The position numbers and the translations under genes were made by a program. Below are positions 1 to 6,981 of a DNA stretch of 17,648 bases, in pieces. Within the stretch, counting starts at the first letter, position 1; every line of letters starts with the position of its first letter. The stretch comes from Actinomycetota bacterium (GTDB lineage Bacteria; Actinomycetota; Rubrobacteria; Rubrobacterales; Rubrobacteraceae): the NCBI GenBank assembly GCA_020200675.1, contig JAIVIG010000287.1, positions 1 to 17,648 of the forward strand. Direction: 5' to 3'. The notes beneath the pieces were generated by a model. It saw only the letters and a program-made list of their open reading frames with translations. It was not told the origin of the DNA and did not search any database.

Positions 1-1361
1 CTCTTAGCCCGTCCGTTTGGCGAGCCGTTCGCTCCGTCGCGACCGGCTCCGTGAGGGCCTTCGGGTACACCTTCTGGAGTTATTATACGCTTGAACCCCA
101 GCTTGAGTAGTTCGGCCACCCTCCGGGGCGTCCCGGAGACGAACCTTACGTCCCCCGTAAGCCCCACCTCTCCGAAACAAGCCACTCCCGCCTCGACGGG
201 CCGGTCCCTGAGAGCCGAGGCGATCGCCAGGGCCACCCCCAGGTCCGCCGCAGGCTCCTCGACCCGCACGCCGCCCGTGACGTTCACGTACACGTCCTGA
301 TCCCCGAGCACCAGCCCCGCCCGGCGGCTCAGGACCGCGCACAGCATGTTCACCCGTCCTACCTCGATCCCGTTGGCCACCCGACGTGGGATCGCGAGCG
401 GGCTCGGCGCCACCAGACTCTCTATCTCCACCAGCATCGGCCGCGTCCCCTCCAACAAGCACACCGTAACCACCCCCGGCGGCATCCCACCCTCCCTGCG
501 CGAGAGAAAGAACGCCGACGGGTCCACGACCTCCGCCATCCCGGCGCCGGTCATCTCGAACACCCCGACCTCGTTCGTCGAGCCGAAGCGGTTCTTTAGA
601 GCCCTCAACACCCGGAAAGACTGGTACCGGCCACCCTCGAACTGCAGCACCGTGTCGACCATATGCTCCAACACGCGCGGCCCCGCGATGGAGCCCTCCT
701 TCGTCACGTGACCGACCAAGACGACGGCAATCCCCTCCGCCTTGGCGAGCCGCATGAGCCGGGCGGCTGTCTCCCGCACCTGCCCCACGCCCCCCGGCGC
801 CCCCGTAAGCTCCGGCGAGTAGAGCGTCTGGATCGAGTCTACGACCACCACCTCTGGCCGCTCCTCCAGAATAGTCGCCTCGATGACGTCCACGTCTGTC
901 TCCGAAAGCACCCGGAAACCCGCATCCCCCACACCCAGGCGCCGGGCGCTCAAGGCCACCTGACGGGTCGACTCCTCGCCCGAGACCATCAGGCACCGTT
1001 CTCCCAAATGTCCCATCACCTGCAACAAGAGCGTGCTCTTCCCAACCCCCGGCTCCCCGCCGACGAGGACCATAGAGCCCGGCACGATACCGCCGCCCAG
1101 AACCCGGTTCAGCTCCCCGGCTCCTGTGCCGATCCTGCCGCCCTCGCGCTCCGCCCGCACCTCGCGCAACACCATCGTCGCGCCTGCCGCCTTCTTCGGC
1201 GCCTTCGCGTTCTCCGCCCGCGCCGCGAAGCCGACGGCCTTCTTGTCGTCCCGCACCTCTTCGACGAAGGTGCTCCACTCCCCGCAGTCCGGACAACGCC
1301 CGAGCCACTTCGGCTCCGCGTGCCCGCAGTTGGAGCATACGAATTTTGTCTTGGTAGCCAT
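1..1361 (-). CDS. radA: DNA repair protein RadA (3' end cut by window edge)
   Basis: RadA is a RecA-like ATPase that promotes branch migration during homologous recombination. The translation from ATG at 1361 shows an N-terminal C4 zinc finger (Cys9, Cys12, Cys23, Cys26), a Walker A motif GGEPGVGKST, a Walker B stretch VVVVDSIQT, the RadA signature KNRFGST, and a C-terminal Lon-protease-like domain (VNVTGGVRVEEPAADLGVAL; CFGEVGLTGDVRF). About 453 codons are visible without a stop, close to the usual family length of about 450-460, so only a few residues should lie outside the window. The last visible codons encode a hydrophilic tail. It is divergent from the toxin-antitoxin pair. A -10-like TACAAT sits six bases before the ATG with no Shine-Dalgarno sequence, suggesting a leaderless transcript. 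Disruption-free; identity is secure. Confidence 0.96.
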   Translation of the reverse strand, partial: MATKTKFVCSNCGHAEPKWLGRCPDCGEWSTFVEEVRDDKKAVGFAARAENAKAPKKAAGATMVLREVRAEREGGRIGTGAGELNRVLGGGIVPGSMVLVGGEPGVGKSTLLLQVMGHLGERCLMVSGEESTRQVALSARRLGVGDAGFRVLSETDVDVIEATILEERPEVVVVDSIQTLYSPELTGAPGGVGQVRETAARLMRLAKAEGIAVVLVGHVTKEGSIAGPRVLEHMVDTVLQFEGGRYQSFRVLRALKNRFGSTNEVGVFEMTGAGMAEVVDPSAFFLSRREGGMPPGVVTVCLLEGTRPMLVEIESLVAPSPLAIPRRVANGIEVGRVNMLCAVLSRRAGLVLGDQDVYVNVTGGVRVEEPAADLGVALAIASALRDRPVEAGVACFGEVGLTGDVRFVSGTPRRVAELLKLGFKRIITPEGVPEGPHGAGRDGANGSPNGRAK

Positions 1362-1373
1362 ACGCTTATTGTA
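1362..1373 (-). promoter_or_regulatory. Putative leaderless promoter -10 of radA
   Basis: On the minus strand TACAAT (1373-1368) is followed by six bases and then the radA ATG, which places the expected transcription start at or next to the A of the start codon. No purine-rich ribosome binding site precedes the ATG and no good -35 hexamer is visible. This is inference from spacing. Confidence 0.5.
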
Positions 1374-1448
1374 CGAGACGGAAGGAAAAGCACATCGAAC
1401 AAGATCCGAGCGCCCGCAGGGGGCCGACAGCGTCCCGCCCTCGCCGAT

Positions 1449-1469
1449 GAGTTAAACTCTGTTAAACTC
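1449..1469 (+). promoter_or_regulatory. Tandem repeat, candidate toxin-antitoxin operator
   Basis: GTTAAACTC occurs twice, at 1451-1459 and 1461-1469, with a 10-bp period (one helical turn). The first copy extends to GAGTTAAACTC, a perfect inverted repeat around a central A. It lies 24 bases before the antitoxin ATG. AbrB/MazE-type antitoxins usually bind such sites to repress their own operon, so this is a reasonable operator candidate; no binding is shown. Confidence 0.4.
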
Positions 1470-1492
1470 AGCGAGCGAGGTGGAGGTTAGAG

Positions 1493-1726
1493 ATGGAGAC
1501 GAAGAGGCGCTTAAAGAAGATCGGTGGCTCCGTGGCCCTGTTCATCCCGCCGGAGATGCTGGAGGAGCTTGGTCTGGAGCCGGGCTCAGAGGTAGAGGTG
1601 GTTTCCGAAGGCGGGAGCATCCGCGTACGGAGTGCTGAATCGCGGCCACCGGACGACCTGATCGAGTTCGCGCACCGCTTCACCAGAAAGTACGAAGAGG
1701 CGCTGAGGAACCTTTCGCAAAGGTAG
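1493..1726 (+). CDS. AbrB/MazE-family antitoxin (SpoVT-AbrB domain)
   Basis: This is a 77-residue protein. Its first 48 residues or so fit the swapped-hairpin AbrB fold: KIGGSVALFIPPEMLEELGL, then EPGSEVEVVSEGGSIRVRS, the usual beta-strand pattern of MazE and Kis-type DNA-binding antitoxins. The C-terminal part (DLIEFAHRFTRKYEEALRNL) is helical and charged and is the likely toxin-wrapping tail. The ATG is preceded by a good ribosome binding site, GGAGG at 1482-1486, six bases upstream. Its TAG stop is four bases before the GTG of the Doc toxin, so the two are almost certainly cotranscribed and translationally coupled. Doc toxins are classically paired with Phd, but AbrB-type partners occur in many bacteria. 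The family call rests on pattern and on its neighbour. Confidence 0.85.
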   Translation: METKRRLKKIGGSVALFIPPEMLEELGLEPGSEVEVVSEGGSIRVRSAESRPPDDLIEFAHRFTRKYEEALRNLSQR

Positions 1727-1730
1727 CCCC

Positions 1731-2111
1731 GTGCGGCCGACCGTAGAGGACGTCGTGTTCCTGCACACCGTGGCCATAGAGACGTTCGGAGGCACTGGAG
1801 GGGTGCGGGATCTGGAGTCTCTTCGTGCTGCCGTGGTGCGCCCGTGGGGGTCCTCTTTTGGGCGGGACCACTTTCCCACCCCTTTCGACAAAGCCGCGGC
1901 TCTCGCCGAGTCCATAATTCAGCGGCATCCGTTCGTGGACGGCAACAAGAGGACCGCGATGTACGCGGCGGCGTACTTGCTCGAAACGCTCGGGCACGAG
2001 CTAGAGACCGAACAGAAGGAGCTCGAAGACTTCGCCGTGGCTATCGCCGAAGGGACTATCGAACCGGAAGGCATCGCCCTCTGGTTCGAGGAGCACATCC
2101 ACGAAACCTGA
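1731..2111 (+). CDS. doc: Doc-type Fic toxin (death on curing)
   Basis: Doc proteins are small Fic-fold kinases that phosphorylate EF-Tu and stop translation until neutralised by the partner antitoxin. The 126-residue product has the same length as P1 Doc and carries the Fic motif HPFVDGNKRTA at residues 66-76, with His66, Phe68, Asp70, Lys73 and Arg74 in the Doc positions. Typical Doc motifs read HxFxDANKR; here Ala is replaced by Gly, a feature of wider Fic proteins, but the Lys of Doc is kept rather than the Gly of AMP-transferring Fic (GNGR). This argues for phosphotransfer. Translation starts at GTG 1731, four bases after the antitoxin stop, with a weak purine run AAAGG upstream. No frame damage is visible, so the module may be active. 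Confidence 0.9.
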   Translation: MRPTVEDVVFLHTVAIETFGGTGGVRDLESLRAAVVRPWGSSFGRDHFPTPFDKAAALAESIIQRHPFVDGNKRTAMYAAAYLLETLGHELETEQKELEDFAVAIAEGTIEPEGIALWFEEHIHET

Positions 2112-2120
2112 GCTTTCGGG

Positions 2121-2154
2121 ACGAAGAAAAGCCGGGGTGCTTTCGCACCCCGGC
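2121..2154 (-). terminator. Intrinsic terminator of clpC (may also stop doc)
   Basis: A perfect 10-bp stem, GCCGGGGTGC and its complement, flanks a four-base loop (2131-2154). On the minus strand it is followed by TTTTCTTCGT, a recognisable T-rich tail, which makes it the terminator for clpC (stop at 2180). On the plus strand there is no T-run after the hairpin, so termination of the converging toxin operon would be weaker. Confidence 0.85.
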
Positions 2155-2179
2155 CCGATAGTGTTGCTCGCTGTCCCTC

Positions 2180-4456
2180 TTACTCGGCGGGGACGACCTC
2201 CTTGGGCTGGGTTACCTTGATGTCCACGATCGACTCGTCCTCGGCGACGTCCTCGAAGTCGATGTCGTTCGGCTCGATGACGACCTTGGAGCCTGTGGGG
2301 ACCTCGCCGCGCAGGATCATCTCGCTCATCGGGTCCTCGATCATGCGCTGCAGCACGCGGCGCAATGGCCTCGCGCCGAACGCCGGGTCGTAGCCCGCGT
2401 CGGAGAGCTTGTCGAGAGCCTCGCGGGTGAACTCGACGGTCACCTCGCGATCGACGAGCTGCTTGCGCAGACGGCGGATCTGGATCTCGATGATGTGGCG
2501 CATGTCCTCGCGCTCGAGCTTGTGGAAGACGATGGTCTCGTCGATCCGGTTGAGAAGCTCGGGGCGGAAGATCTTGCGGAGCTCGCTCGTGACCCTGCTC
2601 TTCATCTCCTTGTAGGAGAGACCCTCGTCATCGCCGCTGAAGCCCAAAGACTTGGTCTTGTTGATGTGCTGCGCCCCGACGTTCGAGGTCATGATGAGGA
2701 CCACGTTCTTGAAGTCCACACTCCGACCCTGCGCGTCGGTGAGCTGCCCATCCTCCAGGATCTGCAAGAGGATGTTGAAGACGTCCGGATGGGCCTTCTC
2801 GATCTCGTCGAAGAGGACCACGCTGTACGGCCGCCTGCGGACCTGCTCGGTGAGCTGTCCACCCTCGTCGTAGCCGACGTATCCCGGAGGCGAACCGACC
2901 AGCCTGGAGACCGTGTGCCGCTCCATGTACTCGGACATGTCGAGCCGGATCATGGACTCCTGGTCGCCGAAGAGGTACTCGGCGAGCGTCCTGGCGAGCT
3001 CCGTTTTACCGACGCCCGTGGGGCCGAGAAAGACGAACGAGCCGCTGGGCCTGTTCGGGTCCTTGATGCTGGCGAACGTGCGGCGGATGGAGCGGGAGAC
3101 GGCCTTGATGGCCTCGTTCTGCCCGACGACGCGGTCGTGCAGCTCGTCCTCCATCTTCAGGAGCTTCTCGGTCTCCTCCTCGGTCATCTTCTTAACCGGG
3201 ATGCCGGTCCACATGGAGACGATCTCGGCGATCTCGTTCTCCCCGATGGAGGCCTGCGTCTCGCCGTCCGGGCCGCCCTCGCGCCAGGTCTGCTCTAGCT
3301 CGCGGCGCTGCAGGGAGAGCTTGCGCTCGTTGTCCCGCAACCGCGCGGCCTTCTCAAACTCCTGCCCGTCGATGGCGGCCTCTTTTTGGGACCGCACGTC
3401 GTTGAGCTCGTCGTCGATCTCCTTGTAGTACGGAGGAGAGGCCATCGTCTTTATCCGCATCTTGGAAGCGGCCTCGTCGACGAGGTCTATGGCCTTATCC
3501 GGCAGGAAGCGGTCCGAGATGTAGCGGTCGCCGAGCTCGGCGGCAGACTTCAGGGCCTCGTCGGTTATCTGGATCTTGTGGTGCTGCTCGTAACGATCGC
3601 GAAGCCCCTTGAGGATGAGCTCCGTCTCCTCGACCGTCGGCTCGCCGACCTGGATGGTCTGGAACCTGCGCTCGAGCGCCTTGTCCTTCTCGACGTACTT
3701 GCGGTACTCGTCGATGGTCGTGGCGCCGATAACCTGCAGCTCACCGCGGGCGAGGGCGGGCTTCAAGATAGAAGCCGCGTCGATCGCACCCTCCGCGGCG
3801 CCCGCTCCGACGAGGTTGTGGATCTCGTCGATGAACAGGATGACGTCGCCGTGGTCGGTGATCTCCTTCATGATCTTCTTGAGGCGCTCCTCGAACTCGC
3901 CCCTGTACTTGGAACCAGCGACCAAAGCGCCGAGGTCGAGCGTGTAGACCTCTTTGTCGGCGAGGATGTCCGGCACGCGGTCCTCGGCGATCTCCTGGGC
4001 CAACCCCTCGACGATGGCCGTCTTGCCAACACCCGGCTCGCCGATGATGACGGGGTTGTTCTTGGTGCGCCGCACGAGGATCTGCATGATCCTCTCTATC
4101 TCCTTGGAGCGCCCGATCACGGGATCGAGCTTGCTCTCGTCGGCGAACGCTGTGAGGTTGCGCCCGTACTGGTCGAGCTGACGAGTCTTGGGCCGCTTGG
4201 CCTCTACCCCGCGCCCGCCGCCTTCTGCAGCGGCGCCACCCCGGCCGCCCCGCTGCGACCGGCCACCGCCGAGCATACGCACGACCTCGCGCCGGACCTT
4301 GTCCGGGTCGACGCCAAGGTTGGACAGCACGCGCGCTGCCACTCCCTCGGACTCCCTGACGAGCCCGAGCAGGATGTGCTCGGTGCCGATGTAGTTGTGG
4401 CCGAGCTGCAAAGCCTCGCGCAGCGCCAGCTCCAAGGAGCAGGTGCTCGGTGCCAA
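2180..4456 (-). CDS. clpC: ATP-dependent Clp protease ATPase subunit ClpC, N-terminally damaged
   Basis: ClpC is the AAA+ unfoldase that feeds substrates to ClpP. The open frame encodes a complete two-ring ATPase: second Clp_N repeat (LELALREALQLGHNYIGTEH), a Gly/Arg-rich linker, ATPase 1 with Walker A GEPGVGKT and Walker B ILFIDEIH, a middle domain with the UVR-type EFEKAARLRD, and ATPase 2 with GPTGVGKT and VVLFDEIEKAH. SLGFSGD fits the ClpP-docking loop. The usual MFERFTERARKVV start lies at 4538 in a different frame. Adding 158 nt at the junction near 4435 restores a 2517-nt gene (838 residues, normal for the family), so the first Clp_N repeat has been removed by deletion. The start used here is TTG 4456, with no ribosome binding site; real initiation, if any, is uncertain. 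It ends at a clear terminator. Confidence 0.88.
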   Translation of the reverse strand: MAPSTCSLELALREALQLGHNYIGTEHILLGLVRESEGVAARVLSNLGVDPDKVRREVVRMLGGGRSQRGGRGGAAAEGGGRGVEAKRPKTRQLDQYGRNLTAFADESKLDPVIGRSKEIERIMQILVRRTKNNPVIIGEPGVGKTAIVEGLAQEIAEDRVPDILADKEVYTLDLGALVAGSKYRGEFEERLKKIMKEITDHGDVILFIDEIHNLVGAGAAEGAIDAASILKPALARGELQVIGATTIDEYRKYVEKDKALERRFQTIQVGEPTVEETELILKGLRDRYEQHHKIQITDEALKSAAELGDRYISDRFLPDKAIDLVDEAASKMRIKTMASPPYYKEIDDELNDVRSQKEAAIDGQEFEKAARLRDNERKLSLQRRELEQTWREGGPDGETQASIGENEIAEIVSMWTGIPVKKMTEEETEKLLKMEDELHDRVVGQNEAIKAVSRSIRRTFASIKDPNRPSGSFVFLGPTGVGKTELARTLAEYLFGDQESMIRLDMSEYMERHTVSRLVGSPPGYVGYDEGGQLTEQVRRRPYSVVLFDEIEKAHPDVFNILLQILEDGQLTDAQGRSVDFKNVVLIMTSNVGAQHINKTKSLGFSGDDEGLSYKEMKSRVTSELRKIFRPELLNRIDETIVFHKLEREDMRHIIEIQIRRLRKQLVDREVTVEFTREALDKLSDAGYDPAFGARPLRRVLQRMIEDPMSEMILRGEVPTGSKVVIEPNDIDFEDVAEDESIVDIKVTQPKEVVPAE

Positions 4457-4538
4457 TGTAGTTGTGGTTGAAGTGACGGGCCTCTTCCTGGGCGAGCACC
4501 ACCACCTTGCGGGCCCGTTCGGTGAATCGTTCGAACAT
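4436..4538 (-). pseudogene. clpC: Out-of-frame 5' fragment of clpC (first Clp_N repeat start)
   Basis: From ATG 4538, behind a strong ribosome binding site (GGAGGAGG), the first 34 codons or so encode the conserved ClpC start MFERFTERARKVVVLAQEEA and the NYIGTEHLLL motif. Around 4435/4436 the sequence jumps to the beginning of the second Clp_N repeat in another frame, and translation continues as an unrelated, Arg-rich shadow frame. The fragment is the same length (103 nt) as its counterpart at 8874-8976 and differs from it at about 12 positions by eye. It is the original start of clpC, disconnected by deletion or by an assembly collapse. Confidence 0.8.
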
Positions 4539-4675
4539 TAGTTGGAGCCTCCTCCGTTCCGAGGGTCCTCTGCAGCGTTTTCCGTAGCCGTGTCGGTCTT
4601 CTGTAAATATCTTCTACGTTCGCCAGCAATGAGCGGATTATACCTCGCTCTATCTCTGATAAATCTTAGGACCAT
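4538..4675 (-). CDS. Possible small leader ORF coupled to clpC
   Basis: A 45-residue frame starts at ATG 4675 behind AGGAG (eight-base spacing) and ends at TAA 4540-4538, overlapping the clpC ATG by one base (TAATG). The product begins MVLRFIRDRARYNPLI, is basic in its first half and Gly/Asn-rich at its end, and resembles no family I know. The arrangement would allow translational coupling to the clpC start. The position matches where other clpC operons keep small regulatory genes, but no similarity to ctsR or mcsA is visible. A perfect TATAAT lies inside it, so a promoter there would bypass it. Coding status is uncertain. Confidence 0.35.
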   Translation of the reverse strand: MVLRFIRDRARYNPLIAGERRRYLQKTDTATENAAEDPRNGGGSN

Positions 4676-4709
4676 AAACCCTTCTCCTAAAAATGCTGCC
4701 TACAGTGTG

Positions 4710-4760
4710 AGTATACAAAGGTTTTGCCCAGATAAGTGCGCGTTAAGTGCGCGTTTAGCG
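4710..4760 (-). promoter_or_regulatory. Candidate clpC promoter with tandem operator-like repeats
   Basis: On the minus strand a -10-like TATACT (4715-4710) lies about 35 bases upstream of the small ORF. Where a -35 would be, there is instead a tandem 11-bp repeat, AACGCGCACTT twice (4755-4734), next to CGC-N5-GCG (4760-4750). CGC-N5-GCG is the core of the site bound by ClgR, the activator of clp genes in several actinobacteria. A poor -35 beside a repeat suggests activator-dependent transcription. The remaining intergenic sequence, up to the lysS stop at 4836, shows no clear terminator. Confidence 0.35.
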
Positions 4761-4835
4761 CAACACGCTCGCGCTACCACTATATATGGCGCCCTTTTGC
4801 GACCCGAACAGATTCTAGCTCCCCGCTCTCTCTTG

Positions 4836-6229
4836 CTACGTGTCCCCTGACACATCGAGGAACCTCCCCTGCACGAAGCCGGCGTCGAGACCGGCGACGA
4901 ACGGTCCGGCCTTCGGCCCGCTCCTCCTGCCCAGAAGGGCTGTGTACACGGCCCCGAAGGCCGCCTTCGGTTTCAGCCCGAGCTCGACCGCCGTGGAGTA
5001 CAGGAGATCCTGCACCGCGTCGCCGTCCATCCCGTCCTCGAGCCTCTCGGCTACCACCGCGAGGTACCGCCGCTGTCCGGCGTCCAGGTCCGCCGCTTCG
5101 GGGGGCATCTCGTCGCGCACCCCGAAGCGGTACGACTCCGGCGCCCACTCCTCGGCCCAGTTGCGGGCGTAGGCGAGGTCCCGGCGGAGCTTTTCGAGGT
5201 TGCTCGCGGCCTCCTCGTACCCTCGTCCATAATGCGGGGGAAGCCTTCGGCGAGGTCCAGGTCCAGGGCGCGAGCGGGGTCCCGCCCAAGCACCATCCGC
5301 CGCAGGGCGTCCGGGGGCATGATGTCGAGCATGTCGTTCGGCAAGAGGACGATGCCCCTCGAGCTGCTCATCGCGCCCCTGCCTTTTATCTGGATCCACT
5401 CGTACTCGAAGCGCCCCGGAGGCGGATAATGGAAGACCTCCCTCGCCATGCGGTCGGCGGTGTCGGTCGAGCCGCCGCGGCTCGTGTGATCCTTTCCGAA
5501 CGGCTCGAACGTCACCCGGAGCGCCTTCCACCGCGCAGCGAGTTCCACCCGCCAGCCGAGTTTTCCCTCGCCTTTCGAGTAGTCGGCGAAGCCCTTCTTT
5601 CCGTATCCGTCCTCGAAAACGACACCGTGTAGCTCTGGCTTGTGTTCCAGCACCCTGGTGTTACTTAGCTCACCAGAGGCCGCTCGGGGAATGTAAGGTG
5701 ACCAATAATCTTCTATTAGTCGTGTTCGTCCTGCTACCTCTTGCAGAATCTGCCGCAATTCATCGGTATGCTCCAGCGCTTCTCGTGTTACCTCCGTGTA
5801 GAAGCCCCTTTCGTAAAGCTCGTGTGAGCGGAGTACCGTGACCTCCACTCCCATAATTTCGAGAGCTTCTTCGAAAGGTGCAAGGAAGTGCTCGGCATAG
5901 GAGGTGTGACAACCGTTGGGATCCGGGTCTGGTACTTGCGAAAGGCTGTGTCCCATATACTGCCAAAAACTTTCGGGTACACCAGGTGCTATCTTGCGCA
6001 GTGGGTCTATCGTGTCCGCGTGGAAGACGAACCGCGCCTCGGACCCCAGAGCTTCGAGGGCTTTCACGACCGCCTCGCCAACCAAGACCTCGCGCAGGTT
6101 GCCGACATGGATGTTGCCGGAGGGGCTGATGCCGGTTGCGACCACGTGCGGGCCCTCGCCATGGGTAGACAACAGGTTCTCCGCGGTCCTCATGGCCCAA
6201 TCGGGTACGGGAAGATCGATGCTGCTCAC
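4836..6229 (-). pseudogene. lysS: Class I lysyl-tRNA synthetase, apparent 1-nt frameshift
   Basis: LysRS charges tRNA-Lys; the class I form, common in archaea, occurs in some bacteria including actinobacteria. The HIGH-like motif PSGNIHVGN (residues 36-44) and the KMSKS-like AMSSSRG (Met287) are both present, with class I landmarks such as FGKDHTSRGGSTDTADRM. Start chosen: GTG 6229, with GGAG six bases upstream, 63 nt after greA; ATG 6193 is an alternative. Near 5220-5222 the reading frame breaks after FPRIMDEG. The correct continuation, YEEAASNLEKLRRDLAYARN, is one frame over and runs to TAG 4836. One extra G in the GGG run would restore 464 codons. This is either a real mutation or a homopolymer consensus error; an essential gene makes error likely unless a second LysRS exists. 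Confidence 0.85.
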
Positions 6230-6291
6230 GCGCTGCTCCACGGGTGGGTAGACAGTAACACGGCCTTCTAGGGCGAGGGCGAACCCTCTCT

Positions 6292-6777
6292 CTAGCTCGC
6301 GGCCTCTATGTTGACGATCTCGTACTCGGTCGCGCCACGGGGCGTGGAGACGGTCACCGTCTCCCCGACACGGCGCTTGAGGACGGCGCGTCCGACCGGA
6401 GAGGAATGAGAGAGCTTGCCGCTTCCGGGGTCCGACTCGTTCGCCCCGACGATCTCGAAGGTCCGCTCCTCGTCCTTGCCGATCAACCTCAACGTTACGC
6501 GGGTGCCGAGGTCCACCGCGCCAGCCTCCGCCCCGCTCGGATCCACGACCTTCGCGTTCCTCAGGCGGCGCTGAACCTCGCTGATCCGGCGCTCGAGCAG
6601 GTACTGCTCGTTCTTGGCGTCGTCGTACTCGGAGTTCTCGGAGATATCGCCGAACTCCCTGGCCTGCCGGATGCGGTCCGCGACCTCTCGACGCCGCTCC
6701 TCCGTAAGATAATTGAATTCTTCTTGGAGCTTCTCGAAGCCCTCGCGGGTGAGAAGCTCCCTGTTCTTGTCTGTCAT
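6292..6777 (-). CDS. greA: Transcription elongation factor GreA
   Basis: GreA enters the RNA polymerase secondary channel and stimulates cleavage of backtracked transcripts. The 161-residue product has the N-terminal coiled coil with the acidic tip motif GDISENSEYDDAKNEQ (residues 43-58; Asp44 and Glu47 are the expected metal-coordinating residues) and the C-terminal FKBP-like domain ending SSPVGRAVLKRRVGETVTV. Length and motifs are normal. It is the first gene of the greA-lysS unit, with lysS 63 nt downstream. A near-perfect sigma70-type promoter lies so close to the ATG that the transcript should have almost no leader, and there is no Shine-Dalgarno sequence. Confidence 0.96.
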   Translation of the reverse strand: MTDKNRELLTREGFEKLQEEFNYLTEERRREVADRIRQAREFGDISENSEYDDAKNEQYLLERRISEVQRRLRNAKVVDPSGAEAGAVDLGTRVTLRLIGKDEERTFEIVGANESDPGSGKLSHSSPVGRAVLKRRVGETVTVSTPRGATEYEIVNIEAAS

Positions 6778-6787
6778 AAGCCGGCAG

Positions 6788-6816
6788 AGTATACGGAAGC
6801 GTCACAAAGGTGTCAA
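6788..6816 (-). promoter_or_regulatory. Consensus sigma70-type promoter of greA
   Basis: On the minus strand a perfect -35 TTGACA (6816-6811) and a -10 TATACT (6793-6788) are separated by exactly 17 bases. The predicted transcription start falls about 3 nt before the greA ATG at 6777, implying a leaderless or near-leaderless mRNA. It is the best promoter match in the window and lies just downstream of the MITE-like element. Confidence 0.85.
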
Positions 6817-6824
6817 CGAGATAG

Positions 6825-6976
6825 TTGTCAGTTTTTAGTAATCAGTCGGCATCGACGATACTCGTAATCACACCACGCTGGCATCACTCTTCAAACGGCG
6901 AAGCATTCGACAGGCCCTCTTGAGATGCTCGCAGTCCACGGTCAAGACCGTTCTCACTAATAACTGAAAATTACAA
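6825..6976. mobile_element. MITE-like element with imperfect terminal inverted repeats
   Basis: About 152 bp, visibly richer in A+T than its surroundings, has ends that read as inverted repeats: TTGTCAGTTTTTAGTAATCAGT at the left (6825-6846) and its imperfect complement at the right (6956-6976). By eye 17 of 21 aligned positions match with one gap. There is no coding capacity and I cannot see a target-site duplication, so it would be a non-autonomous miniature element or an old remnant. It sits between the greA promoter and the coaX stop codon at 6982, six bases from its edge. Confidence 0.5.
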
Positions 6977-6981
6977 AGCAT

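Noticed and set aside
4..1338. Long minus-strand frame overlapping radA, Gly/Arg-rich product
   Set aside because: It is a frame shadow of radA. The RadA frame from ATG 1361 carries every family motif and runs off the left edge.
2495..4471. Long plus-strand frames opposite clpC
   Set aside because: Antisense shadows caused by high G/C at third positions; clpC is clearly the coding strand.
3741..4538. 265-residue frame starting with the ClpC N-terminus
   Set aside because: Only the first 34 residues or so are ClpC; the rest is an Arg-rich out-of-frame reading of clpC.
6230..6805. N-terminal extension of lysS back through greA
   Set aside because: The extension is greA read in another frame; GTG 6229 with GGAG upstream fits the family start.
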